The translations under genes and the position numbers were made by a program. From Stramonita haemastoma (taxonomy: Eukaryota > Mollusca > Gastropoda > Neogastropoda > Muricidae): a stretch of DNA of 32,500 bases. Under the pieces are notes generated by a model. That model saw nothing but the letters and a program-made list of their open reading frames with translations. It ran no database searches and was not told the DNA's origin. Numbering within the stretch: the stretch's first letter is position 1; every line of letters begins with the position of its first letter. The stretch is taken from positions 81,178,936 through 81,211,435 of the forward strand of contig CM060316.1 of NCBI GenBank assembly GCA_030674155.1. The letters run 5' to 3'. Of the stretch, positions 1 through 13,782 are shown one piece after another.

Positions 1-78
1 GGTCTCGGTTTATAGTCTCATCCAAAGGACTTTTGCTAGGACCAAAGGACTTTTGATAGACAATTTGTGAAACAGTTC

Positions 79-141
79 CTTTCTAGGGAAGGCGCGTTTC
101 CACCTAGGCCACCTAGGTGGAAACGCGCCTTCCCTAGAAAG
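79..141. repeat. Perfect 30-bp inverted repeat at a SINE 5' end
   Basis: Positions 79-108 are the exact reverse complement of 112-141, with a 3-nt spacer (109-111). The right arm is the 5' head of the SINE that follows and holds a degenerate tRNA A-box-like stretch. The left arm is therefore an inverted copy of the SINE head. The structure is seen directly. Its origin, for example fold-back during reverse transcription or head-to-head insertion with deletion, is inference. Confidence 0.9.
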
Positions 142-515
142 CAAAAAGTCTGGGTCGGAGCGTGCGGTGTGTACCCCGTTTGGACCCAAAATTTTTTCCT
201 CATCAATTAGACCCTGAGTGGTGTTCTGGGCGCTAGTCTTTCGGAAGAGACGATAAACCGAGGTCCCATCGCACACATCACTATTTGGCGCACGTAAAAG
301 AATCCACGGCAACAAGGGGGTTCACCCTGGCAAAATTCTGTAGAAAAAAGCCACCCTGATAGGGAAAAAATACAGTTGCATGCAGGAAAAAACAAAAGGG
401 TAGACACCTGCACTTGTGGCGGACGCGCTCTCCCGGAGAGAACAGCCGAATTTCACGCAGAAAAATCTGCTGTGACATAAAGTAGTACTTTTAAAAAAAT
501 ACAGAGAAGGGTTTA
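112..515 (+). mobile_element. tRNA-derived SINE, gastropod-like
   Basis: The head (112-145) resembles a decayed tRNA-like head. It is followed by a long non-tRNA body that includes a block around 238-360 (cggaagagacgataaaccg, then ggcaaaattctgtagaaaaa). The end is a GC-rich stretch (about 418-455) and an A-rich tail (about 478-507). From memory, this body is a repeat family common in marine gastropods; I could not check that. The B box is not recognisable. Small reading frames across it are incidental. Confidence 0.6.
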
Positions 516-1900
<1,385 letters not shown>

Positions 1901-1923
1901 ATCTATCGATCGATCGATAGATC

Positions 1924-1994
<71 letters not shown>

Positions 1995-2105
1995 GATAGA
2001 TAGATAGATAATAGTAGATAGAAAATAGTAGAAAAATAGAAGACATAGTACAAATGGATAGATAGAGATATAGGGATAGATAGATTGTTAGATAAGTAGA
2101 CAGAG
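1901..2105. repeat. (GATA)n microsatellite with imperfect tail
   Basis: A short cgat phase (about 1905-1925) leads into near-perfect gata repeats to about 2011. Increasingly degenerate gata/tagat sequence continues to about 2105. Antisense frames give Ile-Tyr-Leu-Ser runs only. Confidence 0.93.
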
Positions 2106-3052
2106 GCAGACACAACACATCCAATGAAGACTGGATCACAAGACAGGTAAACACGTGTAAGGGGTCGAAGAACTGCTTGATTATGTGACAGATGATTCTA
2201 AAATAGAATAGCAAGAAATAGAGAGGACAGAAGATTTATTATAAAAGCTGAATTCAGAAAATCAAATTCGGCATGGCATTTTGGGTGAAAGCTAGATTAC
2301 ATGTAAACAAACCATGTCATGCTAAAGATGAATGATGGAAGAGCTAATCAGCCACGATTTATTGGATATCAACTGGGTAAAACAGCGAATCAAATAGGAG
2401 ATATTCACTAGAAGATTAAAATCAAATGTGTTTATAAAGAGCTGAGGACAGAAGTGTGAAGTTTGAGAGAAAACAAGAGAATAAATGGCAAGACAAAATT
2501 GCATTGGACATAAAAGATATAGCTGAAGGAAGTGGAGTGGAATGCAATCAAGTATAAACAACGCTGAAGAAACACTGATTGGAAACTGGAGACTCTTAAC
2601 ATGGGTTGATATTATCGTGTGTTTTGAAACCCAAGAATCGTAAACTGTAAAGGCGGAAATTTAAAAAAAAAAGAAAAGTTGATTCTCATCTTAGACAAAA
2701 CAGAGAAAACCTTCCTGTTTGAGATGAACAGTAGCTGAAATTGTTTTTAGATCTTGAAAAAAAAACGTCTGGTATTTAGAAGTTGGTGGGGAGAGTAAAA
2801 TAACTTCATTATAGCAAAAAAGAGCTGCAAATCTGTGTTCAAGGAAGCATTATTTTATCACCATAAACATTTTGGAAAATATCACTTCCTCATATCAACT
2901 GTTCTGATCAACAGCAGCATGCTTGGTCAAGAGAAAATATCCTTATTTCTAACAGCTACCCATGCTAATGTTTTCAATGTTTGCTTTGATCGTAGAGTTC
3001 AACCCATTCATGAACGTGACTATGCGTCTTTTAAACACAAGCATATGCTCAC
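2106..3052. other. AT-rich non-coding DNA, nothing recognised
   Basis: About 950 bp, A-rich on the + strand, with scattered short A runs (for example 2662-2673 and 2758-2765). The only frame over 100 codons (2835-3188, +) runs into the adjacent SINE and has no recognisable protein motif, so I treat it as chance. Confidence 0.5.
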
Positions 3053-3318
3053 GGGGCGGTGTAGCTCGGTGGCCAGAGCACTCGCTTTCACCAAGCTAAG
3101 GTTAAGCAGATTGAGCTTGGTTACCAAGTGGATAGGTGACCGTTTGTGCTCCTTGGCTGCGAAAGTCTCCCAGTTCACCCAGCTGTAAATGGGTATCTGC
3201 CACTTTAGGGTCAGGGAAATAAAGTGGTAAGGGAGAGGAGTTGGGCGCTAGCCTGAATATGCTGGCCCTTTCAAAGCCTCGCTTGTATGCTATTTTAATC
3301 ACTGGTTTTAAAAAAAAA
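3053..3318 (+). mobile_element. tRNA-derived SINE, degenerate
   Basis: Begins with a tRNA-like A box (tagctcggtgg, about 3061-3071, then ccagagcactcgc). A decayed B box lies near 3140-3152. A palindromic body motif (cccagctgtaaatgggta) falls around 3178-3195. The end is GC-rich and runs to a short A-run tail (3309-3318). The layout is that of a Pol III-type SINE, and the weak B box implies an old copy. I do not assign a named family. Confidence 0.7.
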
Positions 3319-4171
3319 CTGCTTTACAATTTATGTAGTGCATAATCTTGAGATGTGCAGTTTGTTAAACCCCTCACCATCATCAAAATCATTAACAGGG
3401 GCAACAACAAAACATCAACAGAAACAACAGCGACAAAAACAGTACTAACAACAAGAAAAAAACACCTGAATTCTTCATCGTGTCACATCCTTGCAGATTC
3501 AAGCTTGTTTTAGCACGACTCTAGATGAATCACGAAGATCTAGAATGTGTCCATTTCTTGGAGTTTTTTTGGTTACGTCTGTTTAATTGCTTGTTTTTGT
3601 TTTAGCTTAAACCATTTTTCACTTCTGGTTCCGAGCTACAATTAGCGCTAAACAAGCCAAAGTCGACCTTTTATCGTTAGACATGGCTCATTTGCATTTC
3701 ACAACAATGGCAAAATCGGTAATCGAATTGACCCGTGCTCACATTGAAGTTAAAACATCAACCCTGCTTTTTCCCCTGGCCCTGAAAAGGACACTTGAAG
3801 CAGAAAAACAACTGAGCAAACATCGGAGCCAATAAATTACGTTTCAAAAATTCAAAACAGAGATAAAGTCATCCGTTTGCCTTTTGCCACACACAAAGAA
3901 AATGCAAAATCATATTTTATTCATACAAATTATATTTGATGCGTACATACATAATTGTATGTATAATTTTTTTTATTCATTTGTGAGCATATTTTTTGTT
4001 TTTTGTTCCTTCGTTTGTTTCTTTGTTTGTTACTGTGCTATTTATTTATTTATTCATTCATAATTTACCATGCTGCTTTACTCTCATACACTTTTTCATT
4101 TAGTCCTTTATCACTGTTTTGTCTCTGTGTCCTTTATTCCATTTTATGAGAAAGAGATAAGATTAAAATGG
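3319..4171. other. AT-rich non-coding DNA, nothing recognised
   Basis: About 850 bp. It contains CAA/ACA-rich simple sequence (about 3390-3470) and T-rich simple sequence (about 3960-4060). No supported gene or RNA. Confidence 0.5.
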
Positions 4172-4370
4172 TACCAGCTGCGATGGCGCAGTGGTTTAAA
4201 TCACATAGAATCAAGTGGATGTTTTGGCCTTCGGTCGGGCTCATTGGGAAGACAGCGGTTACACAGTCGGGCTCTTGGGACTGTTGCCTTTGAGAGTGTT
4301 GTTCAAGCTACCTTACCAACACTGCAGGCCCGGTTGACGCCGGACCTAATTATCACGAAAAGAAAGGTAA
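4172..4370 (+). mobile_element. Possible tRNA-like SINE head
   Basis: The stretch gcgatggcgcagtggttta (about 4181-4199) resembles a tRNA A box. It is followed by about 170 bp of mixed sequence ending in an A-rich segment (4355-4375). I see no B box at the expected spacing, so this may be a truncated or rearranged SINE. Low confidence. Confidence 0.35.
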
Positions 4371-4439
4371 ATAACAACCCTTTCAAGTAGTCTCAATGCA
4401 TTCACACTTCCTTACCTGCATCATTGCGCAATCCTCATT

Positions 4440-4727
4440 ACCAGTGATCATCATGCACTGGCAATTTGACGACCCAGGTTCGAGTCTGGTGGAGGAGATT
4501 TTTTTCCTGGACTTCTGTGCTGACTCCACTCCCCCCAAAAGTCGTTCGGATGAGGCCCCGTGTGCGAACGCACGCAGAACATCTTGCACACACGTTGAAT
4601 CCTGTTCTGCTTTTCGTAAGAGTAGGCCATCGTATGCCGGTGGGAACAGATGACATTTACAAAACTGCATACCCACGGGGATTGAATGTAAAAGAGCACA
4701 TAAATCAAATAAATAAATAAAATAAAA
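4440..4727 (+). mobile_element. SINE fragment with intact B box
   Basis: A canonical Pol III B box (ggttcgagtct, 4477-4487) is flanked by short complementary arms. A body follows that contains gttcggatgagg (about 4544-4555), which resembles ttcggaagagacg in the SINE at 112-515. The tail is (aaat/aaata)n, about 4705-4727. The tail, B box and shared body block support a tRNA-derived SINE. The A box is not clear, so the 5' end is approximate. Confidence 0.6.
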
Positions 4728-6045
4728 TCAAAGAAATGGTACAGGTGCATAAGTGGCAGGTGCGTTACCTCTTGACCACCAATCCACAAGAACCACCGTA
4801 AGCATATTGATCCAATTTAGCTGTCAGGCCATGAGACTTTTTCCTCGATTGTGAACTGCAGAGGTACTGGCTACAAAACCTGTGCTGTAACCGTGATATA
4901 GCATGTAAACCGTGATATAACGTGTTAAACTTCGTAAGCTTTGTACTGTTGATTCCTTTTAAGTGGTTCGTGTATGCCTGCCTGAGAGAAATAAAGCTCC
5001 CGTAGTTTTCAAGGAAAGTAAAGAAGATCTGAAAATATTGATTGGTTGGTCGGAGGAGATGAAACTGGAGAAAATTAGCCGACGGTACTGGTCATTTAAA
5101 AAAAAAAAAAAAGAACCTTAGAAAAAAGAGTCAAATTGCAACGTGTTGAGATCCGGAGAAAATGATCTACATACAGGCTGAAGGAAAGTATTCTCTGTTT
5201 CTTTGAGGGCTTTTTAGCATTACCACTTCGGGGAAAAGATCTTGTAAAGAACGAAAAATTACATTAAAATTTGATTAAAAAATTAAATGAGCCAGATAAC
5301 GTTACTTCACTTATATTACGACCTGCCATCGAAACATTGAGCACACTCTATGTGGTCAAATCAACATTGACTAGTTAGTCTTCAAGTCAGCAGGCACGTG
5401 ACGGCCGACTTCATTATATTCAGCTCCGTGTCTACCCCAGGACTGGCAGCTGACAAACCACAGTGAAAATCCAGTGGCAGTGATGATGAAAGTTGCGCCA
5501 CTGCAGGTTCATGGGGAGCAGTACGTCTGACAAGGTGGTTGGGGTACATGTAGAGGAAAGTCAGCTATGGTGGAAGTATGTCAAATAAGTTTTTTGTTCT
5601 GAAGAGGGTATTGATGTTACATTTTTCATTTCCAAATAAAGTTGAATGGAACGAAGCCAATGTTAATCTCACATATACATTGACCTCTGTTTTAAAGTTG
5701 GTTTTTGAAACCCATGATATAAACAGTATTACTGTTAAACTATCCAAAAAAAATCTTTTGGTTTGGTTGTTGTTTTTGTTGTTTGGGTTTATTGAGTGGT
5801 TAAATTTAACGTTGCTTGTACGTAATATTTCTGATATTAGCAATTTAAATGAAGGTAATTTCATCTCATTTGAAATCGATGAGGGAAAGCAGTTATCAGA
5901 CAGCTTGTTTCGTGCTTGTCACTTTGGCCAAAAATAGAATTTGCATAAAATCTTGCCACGAGTCACTCGATTCATCTTATACAACATGGAATCTAAACGA
6001 TTCCATTTTCTTTTGTGTGAGCAGGTGTTTCGAGTCTGTGCGCAC
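4728..6045. other. Non-coding DNA; one unrecognised AT-rich frame
   Basis: About 1.3 kb. It holds a 19-bp near-perfect tandem pair (4889-4907 and 4908-4926, core aaccgtgatata) and an A run (about 5098-5112). A 119-codon frame at 5578-5937 has no motif I recognise and a composition like its surroundings. I do not call it a gene. Confidence 0.45.
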
Positions 6046-6785
<740 letters not shown>

Positions 6786-7193
6786 TTGTGAAACAGCGAC
6801 AGTAACAGAAACACAGATACAGTGTACAAATATTTTCTCTTTATCAGGAGAGAAACGCTAACTTCTTATAGAAAATAACATAGAAATGTGCTTTGCGTCT
6901 TTGATTATTTAAAAAAAAAAATGGGGGTTAAAATCCAAATGTATTGAGTTTCTACCAAATATAAGACACGATAGCAGGCAGGAAATAGCATGGCTTGTAA
7001 CAGTTTGCTGCAAAGTGGAATTTTACTATACACCATCAATTATTTCCCGAGGTATGAGTGTTATCAAACCTGATTTTATAGTTTATGCATCTTTTATGTG
7101 AACAATTATATTTTCTATACGTAAATGGACCACACGTGAATATAGAAAAACTGCAAAGTTCTGAGTGACTTTTTTCTCAGTCTCCATTTGTCT

Positions 7194-7194
<1 letters not shown>
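6786..7194. other. No gene seen
   Basis: About 400 bp of AT-rich sequence between GT tracts, with a short A run at about 6910-6920. Nothing recognised. Confidence 0.5.
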
Positions 7195-7273
<79 letters not shown>

Positions 7274-7294
7274 GTGTGTGTCTCTCTCTCTCTC
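7195..7294. repeat. (GT)n microsatellite with short (CT)n end
   Basis: About 84 bp of GT dinucleotide, then about 15 bp of ct (7279-7294). This short ct run is the only one in the window outside the LINE boundaries, and it adjoins the GT tract. Confidence 0.95.
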
Positions 7295-7408
7295 TATGTC
7301 TATCTGTTGTTGTTTTTTCATGATCTTATCCTTAATAAGGGCGGGGACTGGATGTTAAAAAGAACACGAGTGCTTATTCATTATCCTCGAAATAAAAGAA
7401 TTTGCCTT

Positions 7409-7542
<134 letters not shown>

Positions 7543-7666
7543 GGGGTCAAAGGTGAACTTGTCAAGGACAGGTGTGAGTTCACGAGCTCTGTTATTTTTT
7601 GTCAAATTGGACTATTTATAGTCATCGTCAAGTACTGATACTGTACCTGTGGGTAGTTAGTGCACT

Positions 7667-8610
7667 ATGCCGGTTTCCCCGATAGTGCATCGGTCGGTGT
7701 GCGGTGGGATTTTGCCCGTTTACCAGGCTTACATGCTGAAGCGGGCGAAATTCAAAGCTGCCATGTTTTTACGCGTGTTCACATATCGGACCCAGTGTGA
7801 CGGTGCTATGACAGGTGTGCTTCTCTTTCTACTCTACATGGGCAATTTGATCCATCAGTGTGGAGACATCGAACTGAACCCTGGCCCTCCAAAACCAGAC
7901 CCCATGAAGCAGACAACACTGTGAAGTGGAGGACAGCGACGGACAAGCAGTAGTGGGCATGCAGCAGGTGAGAAATGCTGGGAAGACACTTCAGTGAAAG
8001 AAATGCTAGCAGATATGAGGGCGGACATAAACAACAAATTTGAAGACGTGAGAAGAGACATGACAGAATTGAAAGAGTCAAACCGTGACATGAAAGAAGA
8101 CATTCATGAGATAGGGATTTCGATCGACAGTTTAAGGAAAGAAAATGAACTTATGAAAGAAGAAAACAGCGCACTGAAAACAAGAGTTTGAAGACCTGGA
8201 GAGAAAGACTGACTACCTAGAAGGCCAATCCAAACAAAACAACCTTGTCATCTATGGAATGCCGAGAAGAGAAAAAGAAACTTGGCGTGACAGATATGCT
8301 CAATGACAAACTGGAAATGTCAGAATCTGTGCAATTTGACCGAGTGCACAGTGTGAACGCCAGTCCAAAGTCTCCCATCATCGCCAGGTGCACCTTCTTC
8401 AAAGACAGGGAGAAGATCCTGAAAGAAAAGCGAAAGCTGAAAGGTACAGGCGTCTTCATTGGAGAAGATTTCTCCACAAGTCAGGGAGCTGAGAAGAAGG
8501 CTGACTCCACACTTCAAGAGGGCCAGAGAGCAGGGGAAGAAAGCCACCATGGTCATCGAGGGGAAACGGTTCGACCTCACTGCGGAAGACAGACTGGTGG
8601 AAGCTGGATA
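7667..8610 (+). pseudogene. LINE C ORF1 (2A + coiled coil + RRM-like), broken
   Basis: Starts at the ATG at 7667. A hydrophobic segment (about residues 46-62, GAMTGVLLFLLYMGNL) precedes the 2A motif. A single in-frame stop (TGA, 7922-7924) interrupts the frame, which then resumes through a heptad-rich coiled coil (about 7994-8188, rich in K, E, D and M/L). After 8191 the frame shifts twice. The stretch NNLVIYGMP (about 8240-8266) matches the start of the L1-ORF1-type RRM. FFKDREKILKEKRKLKG with FIGEDFS (about 8394-8475, in another frame) matches its end. ORF1 proteins of this type bind element RNA as multimers. This copy cannot make a full protein without recoding. Confidence 0.75.
7862..7888 (+). 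other. 2A ribosome-skipping peptide motif (LINE C ORF1)
   Basis: The codons read GDIELNPGP, an exact fit to the 2A core D-(V/I)-E-x-N-P-G-P. In known 2A peptides the ribosome fails to form the last Gly-Pro bond and continues, releasing the upstream peptide. Here that would separate a roughly 73-residue N-terminal hydrophobic peptide from the rest of ORF1. 2A sequences in ORF1 of APE-type LINEs are known from several invertebrates. Activity in this copy is not shown. Confidence 0.88.
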
Positions 8611-9319
8611 GCATGTCGGCCGGCCCCTCAGACCAGTCACCAAAACGCAAGCACCCACACACAAACACCTTAATGCTGTTCCTTGTTTCAAGGGAGAAGA
8701 AAAATCCAACCCTACACCTGCAGCGAAAGATGCACACACACAGGGTGACAGGTCAGGGCTTCTGTTGAGGTCAACCTGTTCATCTGTGATGGATGGCATT
8801 TAAGTTGCATGTGCTAGTGGGACAGGTGGGGAGGTGAGAGGTTGCACTGTTCTAAAAATACCGTTGGCATTTCTGATACAGCCGGTTTTTCCGATAGAGC
8901 AGTTTTTTCGGGATGTGAAACTGATAGTATGTCTACAACAAATATATATGATAGCTCAGAGGCTGATGATATTGAGAAAAGACTATGTGATTCGTGTGTG
9001 CAGATAAAGATAATAATGTGTGTCAACAGAGAGTTATTTTGCTGCCATATAAAAATATATCAAATACTATTAATGAAGAGCATGTCACAGGTAGTGGATT
9101 TGAGAGAGGTGTTGATTGTGATGATGATCATGTGATTATGGAGAAAAAGTATGTGGAAAATATTGTTTCTAACTTCACTGGGGACGAGGCAACAGAAGGT
9201 GAGGATGGGATGAGTGAGGATGATGTGGTAGAGGGAGGTAATTACAGTCAGTTAAACGGGAGGGGGAGGAAGATGATGTTAGTGGTGGGAGCTGGAGTGG
9301 GGGAAGAGAGGATGTTGAT

Positions 9320-10719
9320 GCAAACAGATTGTCTTTCCTGCAATGGAATGTATGTGGTATTGTTTCAAAACTTCAGGATGCTGATTTTGTCAATTTTATC
9401 AAATCATTTGATTTTGTTTGTCTTGTCGAAACATTTGTCGAGAAATTTGAGTCGGATTTATTTGAAGATCATGATATTTTTGTGAAACCCGCTGTTAGTA
9501 ACACAGTGTGGGAGATGTTCAGGGGGGATTATTTGTCTTGTGCGTAAGGTTTTTCTCCCTTACATGCGCTATATTGATGATAGTAGTGACTGTTGTGTGT
9601 TCTTTCTTCTTGATAAAGACTTTTTTCATTTTCCAAGGAATGTTTTATTTATTTGTACTACTTACAACCAGAAAATTCTCCGTATTATTCTTCTTTTGAT
9701 TGTGAGGATGGAATGAGTTTACTTAAAGAAAACGTTTTGGAAAAGATGTTCATGTGTGATGAACATATTGTACTGTGTGGGGATTTACATGCTCGGACTT
9801 CTGACTGCTTACCCGATTTTGTGGATGAAAACAGTTTATCTGAAAATTGTACAAAACAGTCTGAAAATCAAATTAAAAGGTAATCGAAGGATACTGTAAT
9901 AAATTCATATGGTAGAACATTATTGAATATGTGTTCAGCATTTGGTTTATACATATTAAATGGTGTCTGTAAAAACGAGGAGAGTGGTTGTTACACATAT
10001 TTCTGACCAAGGCAACAGTGTTATTGATTATTTCTTAACTTCTGTGCCTTTCTTTGATTTTGCTTGTGATAGCATGACACTTAAAGTTCTAGACAGAATA
10101 GATTCATGTTTTGTTGTGTTTAGATATAGATTTTAGAGCAGGGGAAGATCAGTTCAAACTAAGTAGAGATGGAAACCCTTATTTGCTCAAACCTTTACTG
10201 ACTCAATGAATGCAACATGTATAAAAGATGATATGAACAGGCCAGTGGATTTGATTGATAGTGATGTTAAATCTAGCAATAAACACTTTTAATCAAATAA
10301 TCAAAGATCAAGCAGAATATATGAAGACAAAAATTCAGTTTAAGAAACAGCCTCTGAAAGACTGGTTTGATCATGAATGTAGAGTATCAAGACGTAAAGT
10401 AAGACGACTATTTAGAAAATTCAAACGCTTATCACAGAAAGACGATGGGACATCGTTTTGTATTGCACGAAGAGAATATAAAAATATGCTTATAAGAAAG
10501 AAAAAGGAATACAATGACTTACATTTAAAAGAACTACTGACAGCCATAAAGAATCCGACAAACTTTTGGGAAACTATAAGAAAAATATCACGTAAAAGTT
10601 CTCAGCCAAAAAATACAATATCCACAAGTCAGTGGTTCGATCATTTCAAAGATGTATTAGAAAAGGAAGTGACTGAGTCAGTTGATACTGAAGACATAGG
10701 GGAGGAGATGCATTGTTAG
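9320..10719 (+). pseudogene. LINE C ORF2 remnant (endonuclease and linker, no RT)
   Basis: Decayed pieces of an APE-type endonuclease. FLQWNVCGIVSKL leads to VETFV at about 9332-9440 (catalytic Asn and Glu regions). CGDLHART (about 9777-9800) corresponds to GDFNART in LINE A. VIDYFLTSV at about 10023-10050 corresponds to the TVDYF motif. From 10255 an open 154-codon stretch matches the basic linker of LINE A (WFDHEC..., then SQWFDHFKDVL at about 10631) and stops at 10717-10719 before any RT motif. Frames change several times. Confidence 0.75.
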
Positions 10720-11367
<648 letters not shown>

Positions 11368-11376
11368 CTCGGGGAG

Positions 11377-11390
11377 ATTCATTCGTGAAT
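11377..11390 (+). promoter_or_regulatory. TTCG-capped hairpin at LINE A 5' end
   Basis: attca-ttcg-tgaat forms a perfect 5-bp stem closed by a UUCG tetraloop, starting 12 nt after the (CT)n tract. LINE B has an equivalent hairpin with a different stem sequence at the same place, which points to conserved RNA structure. The role is unknown. Confidence 0.6.
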
Positions 11391-11775
11391 GCAGGTCGTG
11401 TTTGCATTGTGCTCTGACAAACTGTGAAAAAATGACATTTCTTGGTCTCTAATTGTGACAATTTTTTGCATATATGTTCCTCTATGGTGTGTGCATCTAA
11501 ATATGGATTTGAAGTACTGAAAAGGTCAGTGGTTGTGTTTATATAAACATTTAGCAAATCAATATACTGCAAAGAAGGATATTTTTTCTGAATATAAAAA
11601 ATGTCTCAGTGCTCATGAAGGTGGAACGGTGGCAATCGAATATGTGCACGTGCAACTTGCTTTAAGAGGAGAGTGCTCAAACTGCAAAACCAAGAACTTA
11701 TTTCTGCTTCTAGCACATGTGTAATCCAATGTTTATAAACAAACCACTGAACACAGGCACATGAGAAAGTGAAAA
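11391..11775 (+). other. LINE A 5' UTR
   Basis: About 385 nt with no long frame. Several in-frame stops lie between 11722 and 11775, so ORF1 cannot start earlier in this frame. No 2A motif is visible here or at the start of ORF1, unlike LINEs B and C. Confidence 0.6.
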
Positions 11776-13782
11776 ATGTCGCATCAAGAACTTTTGCCAC
11801 CTCCTGAAAACGTTTTACAAATGATAGATTGGCGTTTTACGCAAATCCAACAAGGACTCTTCCTTCATACAAACAGTATAAAAAGCAGTATTGATGAAAA
11901 GTTCAGCACTCTTGATGTTAGGCTATCACACTTCCTTGAGGAAATGCACACACTGAAAGAATGTGTTCTGCAAAACAAAGAAGCCATTCAGGAGCTACAG
12001 GAAGACAGACAGTTAATTATTGACCGCTTGGAGACAGTGGAAAGAAAACTGGAATATACCGAGCAAAGCATGAAGGCATGTAATGTCAAATTTCTAAATG
12101 TGGAAGAACTGGACAGGGAGGACGACCAGACAACAACACAGTACATAATAGATATTCTGAATGATCATGGACCTCACCCTAACTGGCAGAAGGAAGACAT
12201 CTCAAGAGCCTACCGGGTTGGAAGACCACAGGCATGGAGAAACGAACCACGCCCTATCATAGTTCACTTTTGTCGCTGGTCAGATAAAATGGCGGTGATA
12301 GGTGACAGGAACTTTAGGGACAACCTTCGGGAGAGTGGAATTAAGGTGTCCTCTGACCTCACAGTCCACCAGAGAGAAACAGTAGATTTTCATCGGGGCC
12401 AAGGTAAAATTGCCTACATTCATCGAGGCAAACTACATATCAGAGACAATCATCCTCATCCACAGCGACAGGAGCACAGGCAACAATTCCCTCACATGAT
12501 TGGTTCCCAGGAAGAGGACTGGCCCTCTGTCCAGAACAGCAATTATGGCAGATGGAGGAGGGATACAGGGGGCAGGTATGCTGACCATGGGCATCAAAGG
12601 GAGAAGGAGAGGAATCCACAGAAATACCATTCTCCACGCCCAACTAGAACCTATGGACATGAGGGTTGTCAGGCCCAGTCATATAGCAGACCATTCCAGA
12701 GAACATCTGGACTACATTATAAGGTTCAACAGCAAAACTTCAAGGAGCAGAAAAGAAATGTCAGGCTAGAGAAACACTACACCGGTTTAAGAGAGGTCGA
12801 TACAGAATTTGGGAAAAGCAGCTTCTGCCAAAGGCAGGGAGTGGACAGAGAAGTACCAGTCATACCAGGTGTCCATTCTTACAGTGAAGTGGTGGGACAT
12901 GAAAGACAGCCCAGGACAGAGGAGAGGACCAAATCTCAGGGACCTGGCAGAAATACCAACAGAACTGCTCCAGTCTGTCCAAGACAAAGTGGCACCAGAA
13001 CAGCTGCGGGTTTCAGAAGGCATCAGCAAAGCAGAGTGCATAGTTTGGACACGCAAGAAGACCTTGACTTAAGCGACAGTGGTGACCCAAACATTGATGA
13101 GGAGAACGTTCATGTGGGTGGGGCAGACATTGGACATACAGTAGAGACAACAAAACAGAAGACCACAATTAACAGGACAAATGACAGTGAAGGGTGTATG
13201 AGTGATGCAGATACACAAAACAATCCTTGTAGGACTGACAAATCATATGGGGATGACGTGGACATGGGTCCCAATGACATACAGGATGGGGTGGGCAATG
13301 ACGTACAAGAAAATAATCCAGATGTAGATGTTACAGTGTCGACAGAAGGTACTGTCAGTGACAAGGCAACAGACGATGACACGGACGACAACATAGAAAA
13401 GAAAAGTACAACTAAAAATAAAGAAAGGGTTCCTGATGCTGACCAATTTCAGACAGCAGATGTCATAAACACTGACAAACAGCTGGATGTACAGACTACA
13501 AACGCACAATATAAGCATGTAGCTAATCTTAGTGCTCAGTCTTTGTCAGCAGGGCAAACAGCAAGACCCAGACGTGCTGCCTCTCGGACGGGCAGTGCTA
13601 GATTCAGGCCGTCCAGGAAAACCAGGCACAATGCCTCAGCTCGGTCCTGTAGCCAAAGCAGCATCACGGACTCATTCAAGAAGGTTGACACTGACAAAGG
13701 AGCCATGGATAAAGGTCTGGATCCTGGGTTTAAGACAAAAACTAAGGGGACAAATGCACGTGCCGCAGGCATTAAAAAATAG
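11776..13782 (+). CDS. LINE A ORF1, 668-aa RNA-binding protein
   Basis: The ATG at 11776 (context gaaaaATGt) follows a nearby in-frame TGA (11770-11772), so it is the first usable start. Residues about 25-105 are a helical, heptad-rich coiled coil. Residues about 106-215 resemble the RRM and C-terminal domain of L1-type ORF1p (NVKFLNVEELD, ISRAYRVGRP, PRPIIVHFCRWSDKMAVIGD, with IAYIHRGKLHIRD at the end). The middle (about 220-400) is rich in Q, H, R and G with no clear fold. Residues about 420-560 are strongly acidic, and about 600-640 are Arg/Ser-rich. I see no CCHC zinc knuckle. The family role is to coat element RNA as a multimer in the ribonucleoprotein; that role is inferred. It is longer than typical ORF1p because of the low-complexity tail. 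It ends at TAG in the same frame as ORF2. Confidence 0.85.
   Translation: MSHQELLPPPENVLQMIDWRFTQIQQGLFLHTNSIKSSIDEKFSTLDVRLSHFLEEMHTLKECVLQNKEAIQELQEDRQLIIDRLETVERKLEYTEQSMKACNVKFLNVEELDREDDQTTTQYIIDILNDHGPHPNWQKEDISRAYRVGRPQAWRNEPRPIIVHFCRWSDKMAVIGDRNFRDNLRESGIKVSSDLTVHQRETVDFHRGQGKIAYIHRGKLHIRDNHPHPQRQEHRQQFPHMIGSQEEDWPSVQNSNYGRWRRDTGGRYADHGHQREKERNPQKYHSPRPTRTYGHEGCQAQSYSRPFQRTSGLHYKVQQQNFKEQKRNVRLEKHYTGLREVDTEFGKSSFCQRQGVDREVPVIPGVHSYSEVVGHERQPRTEERTKSQGPGRNTNRTAPVCPRQSGTRTAAGFRRHQQSRVHSLDTQEDLDLSDSGDPNIDEENVHVGGADIGHTVETTKQKTTINRTNDSEGCMSDADTQNNPCRTDKSYGDDVDMGPNDIQDGVGNDVQENNPDVDVTVSTEGTVSDKATDDDTDDNIEKKSTTKNKERVPDADQFQTADVINTDKQLDVQTTNAQYKHVANLSAQSLSAGQTARPRRAASRTGSARFRPSRKTRHNASARSCSQSSITDSFKKVDTDKGAMDKGLDPGFKTKTKGTNARAAGIKK
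13780..13782 (+). other. Single in-frame TAG between ORF1 and ORF2
   Basis: ORF1 and ORF2 are both in the frame of positions congruent to 1 modulo 3. The only stop between them is this TAG, followed by gga. After it the frame stays open to 17286. No ATG occurs in this frame until about codon 88 past the GTG at 13933, well inside the endonuclease. ORF2 is therefore likely reached by readthrough, reinitiation or a non-AUG start, unless the TAG is a recent mutation in a fused ORF. Confidence 0.7.

Noticed and set aside
2835..3188. 117-codon frame on the + strand
   Set aside because: Its second half is SINE sequence; no start context or motif supports a gene.
3053..4500. Possible tRNA genes, from A-box and B-box matches
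   Set aside because: Boxes are degenerate or unpaired and the cloverleaf cannot be completed; SINE derivation explains them.
5578..5937. 119-codon AT-rich frame on the + strand
   Set aside because: No recognisable motif, composition like the surrounding DNA, and an overlapping antisense frame of similar length.
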